The notes beneath the pieces are model-generated. The model was not told where the DNA came from, ran no database searches, and was given only the letters and a program-made list of their open reading frames with translations. Below are positions 15,914 to 22,456 of a stretch of 22,456 nucleotides of DNA, piece after piece. The stretch is taken from positions 1 through 22,456 of the forward strand of contig JAVVTR010000027.1 in NCBI GenBank assembly GCA_036653535.1, given 5' to 3'. The DNA is from JAVVTR01 sp036653535. Its GTDB lineage: Bacteria > Bacteroidota > Bacteroidia > Bacteroidales > P3. Position numbers and translations under genes: made by a program. Positions within the stretch are counted from its first letter, which is position 1. The number at the start of each line of letters is the position of its first letter.

Positions 15914-16010
15914 GATGAATTTTGCGCCTTTGGAAAGGAAAAAGGAATATAGAAAACGAAAGGAGCTCCATATCTCCACCAAGAGGATGAAAATATGCCT
16001 TATGGAGTGG

Positions 16011-16032
16011 GGCAAGCCAAGAATGGCTTGCC
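16011..16032 (+). promoter_or_regulatory. Perfect 9-bp hairpin
   Basis: GGCAAGCCA (16011-16019) pairs fully with TGGCTTGCC (16024-16032) around a 4-nt loop, AGAA. It is G+C-rich for this region. No T tract follows directly, so it is not a standard intrinsic terminator; it could be an RNA structural element or binding site. Confidence 0.6.
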
Positions 16033-16062
16033 TGAGTAAAGCTAAAAAATGCGTTTTGGCTC

Positions 16063-16070
16063 TACTTTTG
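16063..16070 (+). promoter_or_regulatory. -7 box candidate (TACTTTTG) for the cyclophilin gene
   Basis: TACTTTTG fits TAnnTTTG 48 bp before the cyclophilin start. No TTTG lies at the -33 distance. Confidence 0.4.
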
Positions 16071-16117
16071 TTTAAACCAATCGTTGCGTAAAAACTATTT
16101 ATTAAAACTACATTCTT

Positions 16118-16792
16118 ATGAAAATTAAAAAAATTAGATATATAGCTATACTATGGCTTATTTTATTAAATGTAACGTATATGCAAGCACAAAACAACAC
16201 AGAAAAAATGCTTAGTATTCAAACGCCTTATGGGCAAATGCTAATCAAATTATATAACGAAACCCCAAAACATAGGGATAATTTTCTGAAATTAGTAAAG
16301 GAAAATTTTTATGATAGTACTTTGTTTCATAGGGTTATTAATACTTTTATGATACAAGGTGGGGATCCCGATTCTAAAAATACGGTGGAGCAAGCTATCT
16401 TAGGAAGTGGAGATGTGGGTTATACTGTACCGGCAGAAATATTGCCAGAAAAATTTCATAAAAAAGGAGCGCTGGCGGCGGCTCGTCAGGGTGATGAAGT
16501 TAATCCAAGGAAAGCTTCTTCTGGTTGCCAATTTTATATAGCGCAAGGACAGGTTTATACTCCAGAACAACTAAGTGTGATGGAAAGTAACTATGGTTTT
16601 CATTTTACAGAAGAGCAAAAGAAAGCTTATACTACCATAGGTGGAGTTCCTCATTTGGATGGAGAATATACAGTTTTTGGAGAAATTGTATCGGGCTTGG
16701 ACGTAATAGATAAAATATCGGTACTACCTACCGATAAAAATGATAGACCTCTTAGTGATATTCCCATGGTAATTAAATTGGTGGAGCCATAG
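16118..16792 (+). CDS. Secreted cyclophilin-type peptidyl-prolyl cis-trans isomerase
   Basis: It speeds isomerisation of Xaa-Pro bonds during folding of envelope proteins. Residues 1-24 form a signal peptide (hydrophobic 8-20, cut YMQA before Gln25). The cyclophilin domain shows TPKHRDNFLKLV (49-60), FHRVINTFMIQGGDP (70-84) with the catalytic Arg72, SSGCQFYIAQ (134-143) and HLDGEYTVFGEIVSGLDVID (179-198). An insertion at about 144-178 is common in Bacteroidota homologues. There is no lipobox, so it is likely soluble in the periplasm. It is 43 bp ahead of pheS, with no promoter visible between, so cotranscription is likely. Confidence 0.94.
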   Translation: MKIKKIRYIAILWLILLNVTYMQAQNNTEKMLSIQTPYGQMLIKLYNETPKHRDNFLKLVKENFYDSTLFHRVINTFMIQGGDPDSKNTVEQAILGSGDVGYTVPAEILPEKFHKKGALAAARQGDEVNPRKASSGCQFYIAQGQVYTPEQLSVMESNYGFHFTEEQKKAYTTIGGVPHLDGEYTVFGEIVSGLDVIDKISVLPTDKNDRPLSDIPMVIKLVEP

Positions 16793-16835
16793 GGGCTTGT
16801 TTGCTATTTAATTAAACGGTTTAAAATAATTTTCG

Positions 16836-17858
16836 ATGAAAGAAACAATTCAAGCATTAATAGAAGAGGCCAAAAAAATACATTTAGCATCTTTGGAAGA
16901 AGCGGAAAATTATAGACTTCGCTTACTTAGTAAAAAAGGAGCTTTAAATGATTTATTTGAAGAGTTTAAGCAGATAGAACCTTCTTTGAAAAAAGAGGTA
17001 GGGCAGGCACTAAATCAGCTTAAAAATGCAGCACAGGATGCTATTGACAGGGCAAAAGAAGAATTTGAAAACAAAAATGGTGGGGAAAATAGAAGAGAAG
17101 AGATGGATTTGACCCGTCCGGTAGAGGAAATAGAAGGACATCGTCATCCTATTTCCATGATAAGGGAAGAGGTGATTCAGATTTTTTCTCGTATAGGATT
17201 TTCTGTTTCTCAAGGTCCTGAAATTGAAGATGATTGGCATAATTTTTCTGCTTTAAATTTTTCTCCCAATCATCCGGCAAGGGATATGCAGGATACTTTT
17301 TTTATAGAAAAGAATCAGGGAAACGACGATATTGCCTTGCGTACACATACCTCTTCTGTTCAGGTGAGGATGATGGAAACTCAAAAGCCTCCCATTCGTG
17401 CCCTTTTTCCGGGGCGTGTATATAGAAATGAAGCGGTGTCCGCTCGTGCACATTGTTTTTTTCATCAGGTAGAAGGTTTGTATGTAGATAAAAATGTTTC
17501 TTTTGCCGATTTGCGCGAAACGCTACTTTATTTTGCTAAAGAAATGTTTGGAACTGAAACCAAAATTCGTTTGCGTCCGTCTTATTTCCCTTTTACGGAG
17601 CCTTCGGCAGAAATGGATATAGCCTGTAATTTATGCGGTGGAAAAGGTTGTGGATTTTGTAAGCATACCGGTTGGGTGGAGATTTTAGGATGTGGAATGG
17701 TGGATCCTAATGTGTTGGAGAATTGTGGAATAGATAGTAGTATTTATAGTGGGTATGCTTTTGGAATGGGCATAGAGCGGCAAGCTAACTTGAAATATAA
17801 GGTAAACGATTTGCGCTTATTTTCTCAAAACGATAAGCGTTTCCTTAGTCAATTCTAA
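16836..17858 (+). CDS. pheS: Phenylalanyl-tRNA synthetase alpha subunit
   Basis: This is the catalytic alpha chain of the (alpha-beta)2 enzyme that charges tRNA-Phe. At 340 residues it has the full usual length. An N-terminal helical region (1-85) binds tRNA. The class II core follows: HPISMIREEVIQIFSRIGF (103-121, motif 1 region), FPGRVYRNEAVSARAHCFFH (motif 2, near 186-205), FPFTEPSAEMDI (near 247-258) and GMGIERQANLKY (motif 3, near 311-322). A cysteine-rich insert, CNLCGGKGCGFC, may bind zinc, as is usual in this phylum. pheT, the beta subunit, is not adjacent: a convergent ComF gene follows. Confidence 0.98.
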   Translation: MKETIQALIEEAKKIHLASLEEAENYRLRLLSKKGALNDLFEEFKQIEPSLKKEVGQALNQLKNAAQDAIDRAKEEFENKNGGENRREEMDLTRPVEEIEGHRHPISMIREEVIQIFSRIGFSVSQGPEIEDDWHNFSALNFSPNHPARDMQDTFFIEKNQGNDDIALRTHTSSVQVRMMETQKPPIRALFPGRVYRNEAVSARAHCFFHQVEGLYVDKNVSFADLRETLLYFAKEMFGTETKIRLRPSYFPFTEPSAEMDIACNLCGGKGCGFCKHTGWVEILGCGMVDPNVLENCGIDSSIYSGYAFGMGIERQANLKYKVNDLRLFSQNDKRFLSQF

Positions 17859-17952
17859 TTTCTTTTGGGAATGATTGGGACGGAAAAGAGTATTCGTAAA
17901 TACTTAATAGATATACTCTGTATATAGGAATGTCTTTTGCTGGATAAACAAA

Positions 17953-18002
17953 TATTTAGTAGATGCAAACCGTAAGCCGGAACGTCTTCTATTTACTAAA
18001 TA
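17953..18002. repeat. Inverted repeat between the convergent pheS and ComF genes
   Basis: TATTTAGTA at 17953-17961 pairs with TACTAAATA at 17994-18002, leaving a 32-nt loop. A further GTTTAGTAGAT copy overlaps the ComF stop at 18011-18021. It may act in transcript ending for both genes, but no strong T tract is present. Confidence 0.4.
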
Positions 18003-18012
18003 AATAGCATGT

Positions 18013-18720
18013 TTAGTAGATAGGAGCCGCTATGGTGGCTATACTTATATTTACATTCGGAATTTTTAATAATTCTCGGGCGCAACTTTCTAAAGTTGCC
18101 CCGGTGGTAATAACATCGTCTATTAATAAAATATGTTTTCCTGTAAGATTTTGTATTTGTGTATTTTCTGTAGAAAGAGCAAAGCTGGAATGGACATTAT
18201 CCCAGCGGTGAGTTCTGTTTTTTTGGGTTTGGCTTTCGGTATATTCCTTTTTGTTTAGTAAGTGGTTTTGTATTTCTGCATGAAAGTATGGTTGCATTCC
18301 CTTTATTAATAAATCACATTGATTATATCCTCTTTTTTTTATTTTCTTAGGATGAAGCGGTACAGGTACTAATACATCTATATTTTGGAAAGAGGAAATC
18401 TCTGCCAATTTTTCGCCTAAAAGTTTTCCAAGAAATAAACCTATATCTGGTCTGTAATCGTATTTTAATAGATGTAATAGATGCTGTACTCTACCCCCTT
18501 TGTGAAAATAGAGAAGACTACAGGCGTCTAAAATGGGAATCCTCCCACAAAAATTGAGAAAAACAGGATTTTTTAATAGTGTTTCGTATTGTGTATATGG
18601 AAGATGGCTAAGACAATAGGTGCATAAAATTTGCTCAGGCTGCATTAAAAGCGACCCACATCCCGAACATACTTTAGGATAAATAAAATCGAAAAAATCA
18701 GATAGTGGATTGCTTCGCAT
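18013..18720 (-). CDS. ComF-family phosphoribosyltransferase-like protein
   Basis: This 235-residue protein has an N-terminal zinc-ribbon-like pair of CxxC motifs (Cys18/Cys21 and Cys33/Cys36) and a type I phosphoribosyltransferase fold. The family segments are VPVPLHPKKIKKRGYNQ (118-134) and the PRPP-binding loop LLIDDVITTGAT (198-209). ComF proteins are linked to DNA uptake by natural transformation in some bacteria, where they act in the cytoplasm; in others the role is unknown. It is convergent with pheS and divergent from the coiled-coil gene. No other competence gene is in the window. Confidence 0.93.
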   Translation of the reverse strand: MRSNPLSDFFDFIYPKVCSGCGSLLMQPEQILCTYCLSHLPYTQYETLLKNPVFLNFCGRIPILDACSLLYFHKGGRVQHLLHLLKYDYRPDIGLFLGKLLGEKLAEISSFQNIDVLVPVPLHPKKIKKRGYNQCDLLIKGMQPYFHAEIQNHLLNKKEYTESQTQKNRTHRWDNVHSSFALSTENTQIQNLTGKHILLIDDVITTGATLESCARELLKIPNVNISIATIAAPIY

Positions 18721-18746
18721 TAGTATTATTTTTTGCGAAAATAATG

Positions 18747-18754
18747 TATCTTTG
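18747..18754 (+). promoter_or_regulatory. -7 box (TATCTTTG) for the coiled-coil gene
   Basis: TATCTTTG is an exact TAnnTTTG match followed by CA, as is common in Bacteroidales. It predicts a transcript start near 18760 and a leader of about 50 nt to the ATG at 18809. The -33 element is unclear. Confidence 0.55.
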
Positions 18755-18808
18755 CAAGAATACTATTTAATAAAAGTTAAAAAAACAAAAAAAAATTAAA
18801 AGGATAAA

Positions 18809-19708
18809 ATGGAAGAATCTAAAGGAAGAAAAAAAACAGCGATTTTATATATTATTATCGTGGTTTTGTGCACTGCTTTGATTTTTATGTTTTTCAGCCG
18901 GCATACCGCTGTGCAGGATCGCAACGAAAGCTTCGCACAAGGAGTACAATTAAAGGGCGACTTGGATAAATTAATGGATGATTATACCAGTATTAAAATT
19001 GAAAACCAAGATCTATCTTCGCAACTTACAGATAGGGATAGCCTTATTATGGCTAATGCCGAAGAAATTAATCGTCTTATTGCCAGTCAAGCCGATTATA
19101 GTAAGATTAAGAAGAAGTTAGAGTTACTTCGTAAAATCACACAGGATTATGTACAAAGAATAGACTCTTTGGTTGTGGTCAATCAAGAGCTAAGTACAGA
19201 GAATGTACAAATTAAACACGAAATATCTCAGGAAAGAGAGAAAAATACTCAGTTGTCGCAAGATAAAGAAGCTTTACAAGAAAAAGTTACGGTTGCTTCT
19301 GCATTCAAAGCCTATAATTTGGTTATTAGAACGGTGCGTCTGCGGGCCGATGGGAAAGAAGTACCAACCGATAAATCTCGTAGGTTAGATAGGGTTTGCA
19401 TAGAATTTACTTTGGGCGAAAATACTTTAGTGGGCGCTGGACCTCAAACAATTTATGCTCGTATATCTCGGCCGGATGGGGTGGTTTTGACGATAGGTTC
19501 CGATGATATTTATTCTTTTGAAATGGATGGTAAAAAGTTGCAATATTCTATCAAAGAGGATATTCAATATAAAAATGCCGCTATGGATGTAAATATGTAT
19601 TGGTCCAAGAAGGATAAGTCGGTAGAAGCTATGGCTGGTAAATACGACATAATGCTTTACATGGGAGGAAAAGAAATAGGAAGAGGTAGTTTTATTGTTC
19701 GTTCTTAA
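18809..19708 (+). CDS. Membrane-anchored coiled-coil protein, unknown function
   Basis: This 299-residue protein has a short basic N-terminus (MEESKGRKK), a single membrane helix (about 10-29, ILYIIIVVLCTALIFMFF), a periplasmic coiled coil (about 45-165; heptad-rich, many Glu/Gln/Lys) and a compact beta-rich C-terminal domain (about 168-299). That domain includes YNLVIRTVRLRADGKEVPTD, RRLDRVCIEFTLGENTL and a final KYDIMLYMGGKEIGRGSF. The layout suggests an inner-membrane protein reaching into the periplasm. I do not recognise a named family; similar proteins are usually called hypothetical in Bacteroidota. It has its own promoter and terminator. Confidence 0.85.
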   Translation: MEESKGRKKTAILYIIIVVLCTALIFMFFSRHTAVQDRNESFAQGVQLKGDLDKLMDDYTSIKIENQDLSSQLTDRDSLIMANAEEINRLIASQADYSKIKKKLELLRKITQDYVQRIDSLVVVNQELSTENVQIKHEISQEREKNTQLSQDKEALQEKVTVASAFKAYNLVIRTVRLRADGKEVPTDKSRRLDRVCIEFTLGENTLVGAGPQTIYARISRPDGVVLTIGSDDIYSFEMDGKKLQYSIKEDIQYKNAAMDVNMYWSKKDKSVEAMAGKYDIMLYMGGKEIGRGSFIVRS

Positions 19709-19726
19709 TACGGAAAATAAAATAGT

Positions 19727-19765
19727 AAAAAAGGCGAAATCTTTTCATGGATTTCGCCTTTTTTT
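19727..19765 (+). terminator. Strong intrinsic terminator
   Basis: GGCGAAATC (19733-19741) pairs with GATTTCGCC (19750-19758) around an 8-nt loop, preceded by an A run and followed by seven T. The A/T flanks make it work in either direction, but it best fits termination of the coiled-coil gene ending at 19708. Confidence 0.9.
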
Positions 19766-19851
19766 ATGGTGGGGAAAGAGACTGCGTTTTACCGAAGCCT
19801 ATAATTCATTTTTTTATGGTCTATACTTTTGGGAAAAGGGGCTGCGTTTTA
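19759..19851. repeat. Imperfect direct repeat after the terminator
   Basis: TTTTTTTATGGT followed by a GGGGAAAGAGACTGCGTTTT-like block occurs at 19759-19791 and again, with a 10-bp insertion, at 19809-19851. Its role is unknown. Confidence 0.5.
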
Positions 19852-19892
19852 AAGGAATACATCGTTATACGAGGAAGTGAATTTGTTTGAGA

Positions 19893-20816
19893 TTACAATA
19901 GAGAGGATTGAACCAAGGCTGCACCTCCTAAAATGCCTGCATTTTTTGACATTAAAGCAGAAAGTTCTATTTTAACGGTGTCTTTATAGCTGAAAAGTAA
20001 ATTTTCATCAAAATATTTCCGAGTAGGTTCTAATAATATATTTCCTGCTTGAGCAACTCCACCAAATAGAAAAATATGGCTTGGTGCGGTAACCGTGGCT
20101 AAATTGGCTAAGGCAAGTCCTAAAATAGCACCTGTTTTTTCGAAAGTTTCTATGGCTATAAGGTCGTCTTTTTGGGCTAAGACACACAAATCTTTATAAT
20201 TATCTGTTGTTGGTTTTTGAAAATGTTTTTTGCAGAGTTCTTTATAGGTAATCATGATACCAGAAGCAGAGGTATAGCGCTCTAAGCACCCTTTTCTTCC
20301 ACATCCGCAAGAACGTCCATTGGGTTCTATAATGAGGTGTCCCACTTCTCCTGCCATGCCGTTGTGCCCATATACTAATTGTCCATGGACAACAAAACCA
20401 CTACCTAATCCAGTGCCTAAGGTGATATAAATAAAATCTTGGAGATCTTTGGCTGCGCCATAGATTCTTTCGCCTATGGTAGCGGCGTTGGCATCGTTAT
20501 CTAATTTAATAAGAATATCCGGGAAATAAAGTTTAAATAATTGCACTAATGGAACGCTTCCTTGGAAAGCAATATTTACAGGACTAACCATGGTTCCATG
20601 AAAAGGATTGCCATTGGGACAGCCAATACCAATACCTTCTAACTTTTGTCCGCTTACTTTGGTCATACGAACAATAGATTCGGCAATGGCTAAAACCAAA
20701 TCATTGGGAGAGTAAAATTTGGCTGTTTTTATAGATTCATGATCTAATAATTCTCCTTGTTTGGAAACTAAACCTACAACAGAGTTGGTTCCCCCTATAT
20801 CTATCCCGCAAATCAT
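19893..20816 (-). CDS. ROK-family sugar kinase (glucokinase-like)
   Basis: This 307-residue kinase probably phosphorylates glucose or a related sugar with ATP in the cytoplasm. It starts MICGIDIGGTNS, so DIGGTN forms the first phosphate loop. LDNDANAATIGE (about 105-116) holds the catalytic Asp108, LGTGLGSG (133-140) the second phosphate motif, GEVGH (156-160) and CGCGRKGC (170-177) the ROK zinc site, and FGGVAQAG the adenosine region. No helix-turn-helix precedes the kinase domain, so it is an enzyme rather than a repressor. An upstream in-frame ATG at 20882 would add 22 hydrophobic residues that do not fit the family, so ATG 20816 was chosen. The sugar is not certain. Confidence 0.93.
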   Translation of the reverse strand: MICGIDIGGTNSVVGLVSKQGELLDHESIKTAKFYSPNDLVLAIAESIVRMTKVSGQKLEGIGIGCPNGNPFHGTMVSPVNIAFQGSVPLVQLFKLYFPDILIKLDNDANAATIGERIYGAAKDLQDFIYITLGTGLGSGFVVHGQLVYGHNGMAGEVGHLIIEPNGRSCGCGRKGCLERYTSASGIMITYKELCKKHFQKPTTDNYKDLCVLAQKDDLIAIETFEKTGAILGLALANLATVTAPSHIFLFGGVAQAGNILLEPTRKYFDENLLFSYKDTVKIELSALMSKNAGILGGAALVQSSLL

Positions 20817-20924
20817 AATTTTGAAATTTAATATAAAATCTAAACGAGAAGCGAAGTTATACAAAAAGGGAGAAAAATACAATAATAACCTTGGTTAGTC
20901 GTTGTATTTTAAAGAATAATAGAG

Positions 20925-21290
20925 ATGAAAGCTTTTGATATTGGTAGAATAGGAGAAGCCGCTGCCGTTTTATATTTATTAGAAAAAAAATATAAAGTGA
21001 TTGAAACAAACTATAGAGTAGGGCATAGAGAAATTGATATTATAGCGGAATTGCCCGGAAAAATAGTTTTTGTAGAAGTAAAAACCCGTTCTGTTCATTG
21101 TTTGCTAAATCCGCAAAAGGCGGTGGATAGAAGAAAACAAATGTTTTTAGTTAGTGCGGCTCAGGAATATATTCAAAAAAAGAAGATAGAGAAAGAAGCT
21201 CGTTTTGATATTATTTGCTTGAAAAAAAGAAAGAACGAAATGTTGGTGGTGGAGCATATTGTGGAAGCTTTTTATGCTTTTGGAGGATGA
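20925..21290 (+). CDS. YraN/UPF0102-family nuclease-like protein
   Basis: This 121-residue protein belongs to the UPF0102 family, which has a Holliday-junction-resolvase-like PD-(D/E)xK fold. Motifs are GRIGEAAAVLYLLEKKYKV (7-25), the acidic site HREIDII (34-40, Glu36 and Asp38), FVEVKTR (49-55, Glu51 and Lys53) and a basic stretch KAVDRRKQ. These are the residues expected for a metal-dependent nuclease centre, but a biological role is not established for the family. It is divergent from the ROK kinase gene, 108 bp away. Confidence 0.93.
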   Translation: MKAFDIGRIGEAAAVLYLLEKKYKVIETNYRVGHREIDIIAELPGKIVFVEVKTRSVHCLLNPQKAVDRRKQMFLVSAAQEYIQKKKIEKEARFDIICLKKRKNEMLVVEHIVEAFYAFGG

Positions 21291-21568
21291 TGAACTCCAA
21301 AAAGTTTACCTAAATGGGTTTAAAACTTCGATTTTTACCAATTTTAGTGCATGATGAAAGGGGAAATATTATGAAACAGGGGATGTTTGGTGGTGCATGA
21401 TAAAAATTGCAAGAAAAGGAATGCTAATATATTGCAAAAGAGGAATGAGGAAAGGTCCCAACTGTGTTTAAATTTTTCTTTATTTTTTTAAGAAATTCAA
21501 TAAAATAAAGAATGGTTTAGGGTTCGGAAATAAAAAGTAGTTTGTGGATTTTATACGGATCTTTCTCT

Positions 21569-22054
21569 TTATTTTTTTATGACTTTGAAAGTTTTAAGCG
21601 CTTTAGAGTCGGAATATACTTTTATTAAATAAGTTCCGGCAGCATAGGTATCCATAGCTATTTCTGTGGTGGAATTTTGAAGTTTTTCTGCTCCTATTTG
21701 CTTGCCATTTAAATGGTATAAAACATAATAACATCCGTTAAAATCGTAATTTTCTAAGGATAAAAATAATTTGGTTTGTACCGGATTGGGATAAACATGC
21801 GCTTGGAGTTTAATTTCTTGGATACCTTCTATAGCAATACAAGATAATTCGTAAGATTGTTGAACACCTTCGCTTATAGAACCCTGAGGATTACTAGCAT
21901 ATTGGGTAAATACTTGTCCTACCGAATAAGAAACAGAGCCGTTGTTGCCTTTTACTTCCCCTCCAGAAGTATTTATACTTTGTTGAGCCATAGTAGAAAA
22001 CGTTGTTCCTAAGCATAAATATAGTAGAAAAAGGAGAGATTGTTTGTTTTTCAT
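21569..22054 (-). CDS. Small T9SS cargo protein with C-terminal sorting domain
   Basis: This 161-residue exported protein has a signal peptide (1-23, cut TMA before Gln24). A short body follows with SGGEVKGNNGSVSYSVGQVF (30-49), a pattern recurrent in Bacteroidales surface proteins. The type IX secretion C-terminal domain starts at VYPNPV (87-92) and ends GTYLIKVY...KTFKVIKK. That domain targets the protein through the T9SS and is usually removed when the cargo is attached to the surface. Only about 60 residues remain as cargo, with one Cys (Cys72), so it is either a very small surface protein or mainly a sorting module. Its function is unknown. Confidence 0.88.
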   Translation of the reverse strand: MKNKQSLLFLLYLCLGTTFSTMAQQSINTSGGEVKGNNGSVSYSVGQVFTQYASNPQGSISEGVQQSYELSCIAIEGIQEIKLQAHVYPNPVQTKLFLSLENYDFNGCYYVLYHLNGKQIGAEKLQNSTTEIAMDTYAAGTYLIKVYSDSKALKTFKVIKK

Positions 22055-22216
22055 AATGGAAATTTTTCTATGTTAGGTGTTTTTTATTTTCTATGATATG
22101 AAACGAATAGGAACTCAAAAGTTCACGCAAAAGCATGAAACAAAGGAATAGTACACGGTTTTAATAATTTCCGTTTGTGCTTTGTGCTTTTCTTCATTTT
22201 AAAAATTAAAAGGTTA

Positions 22217-22224
22217 CAAAAATA
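22217..22224 (-). promoter_or_regulatory. -7 box candidate (TATTTTTG) for the T9SS cargo gene
   Basis: On the minus strand TATTTTTG matches TAnnTTTG, 163 bp upstream of the cargo gene start. A TTTG lies only 12 bp further upstream, too close to be a standard -33 element. Confidence 0.35.
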
Positions 22225-22334
22225 CCATATTTTCAACAAAGAAAAAATATTTTCGTACTTCTTAATTGAACTTTCATACTTATCTTGATTCAAAAAATAA
22301 AGGAGATATAAGAAAGAAACTTTGAATACTAAGT

Positions 22335-22456
22335 ATGGATATGGTTAATAGAATTTTGGGGAAAGTGGTAAAATTAGGCGCAATCGTAGTTTGGTATCTG
22401 GTTTTTTGTGGTATTTGTCACGTGGCAATGCGTTTCTTCTGTGTGTTTTGGCATGG
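22335..22456 (+). CDS. Start of an unrecognised membrane protein, cut by the window edge
   Basis: From ATG 22335 (or ATG 22341) an open frame runs to the end of the window: MDMVNRILGKVVKLGAIVVW, then a hydrophobic, Cys-rich segment (YLVFCGICHVAMRFFCVFW). That fits an N-terminal membrane helix. About 40 residues are visible, too few for a family call. Confidence 0.45.
   Translation, partial: MDMVNRILGKVVKLGAIVVWYLVFCGICHVAMRFFCVFWH

Larger units (their letters stand above)
15637..16117. other. 481-bp gap holding a promoter, an octamer repeat and a hairpin
   Basis: No gene is supported. The minus-strand frames across 15725-16015 and a plus-strand frame at 15888-16091 only read through low-complexity repeats. 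In order the gap holds a complete Bacteroides-type promoter (15671-15702), a 14-bp palindrome AAAGAATATTCTTT (15763-15776), a tandem 8-bp repeat (15834-15913), a perfect 9-bp hairpin (16011-16032) and a second -7 box (16063-16070). The first promoter could make a long leader for the cyclophilin gene or a separate small RNA. Confidence 0.6.

Noticed and set aside
15725..16015. Overlapping minus-strand frames of 96 and 78 codons rich in Ser, Phe and Leu.
   Set aside because: They are the translated complement of the purine-rich octamer repeat and stay open in two frames, as low-complexity DNA does.
15888..16091. 67-codon plus-strand frame before the cyclophilin gene.
   Set aside because: It begins in the octamer tract and reads through the hairpin; no homology or start signal.

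Overview
This window comes from a low-G+C member of the Bacteroidota, most likely Bacteroidales. The evidence is a cargo protein with a type IX secretion (T9SS) sorting tail, a Porphyromonas-type lipoprotein glutaminyl cyclase, a DUF4292 lipoprotein beside an EnvC-like activator, several -7 promoter boxes of the Bacteroides type (TAnnTTTG), and little Shine-Dalgarno signal. The species cannot be named from the sequence.

Left region (1-4170): a CRISPR array has a repeat of the I-B/III style (30 bp, 3' end ATTGAAAT) with four ordinary spacers (34-37 bp) at 3130-3360 and a decayed terminal repeat at 3361-3390. One further near-perfect repeat stands alone at 1578-1607. DNA of a Mu-like tailed phage lies on both sides of it and stops exactly at repeat edges. 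On the right is a 1492-bp piece (tail of a small gene, intergenic DNA, start of a tape-measure gene). On the left are at least 1577 bp (end of a portal-like gene and a MuF-like head gene with two nonsense codons). The phage DNA occupies the place of spacers. No cas gene is visible. Beyond the array lie a 65-bp tandem repeat, a 16-bp tandem repeat and an A/C microsatellite whose complement is G-rich. An isolated minus-strand TlpA-like thioredoxin gene follows.

Centre (6052-14944): nine plus-strand genes are packed with gaps of 3-36 bp or short overlaps. They are glutaminyl cyclase, methylglyoxal synthase (mgsA), a Wzx-like flippase, dUTPase (dut), a sugar-nucleotidyltransferase, a TPR protein, a DUF4292 lipoprotein, an EnvC-like LytM activator without catalytic residues, and a nitroreductase. 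Together they suggest an envelope and housekeeping operon.

Right region (15100-22456): a LOG-family protein; a 481-bp gap with a full Bacteroides-type promoter, ten 8-bp tandem repeats and a hairpin; a secreted cyclophilin; pheS; convergent ComF; a membrane-anchored coiled-coil protein ended by a strong terminator; a ROK-family sugar kinase; a YraN-family protein; a small T9SS cargo protein; and the start of an unrecognised membrane protein.

One theme links the secreted proteins. Four predicted signal-peptidase-I substrates here (TPR protein, EnvC-like, cyclophilin, T9SS cargo) appear to begin with glutamine after cleavage, which is the substrate of the glutaminyl cyclase encoded in the same window.
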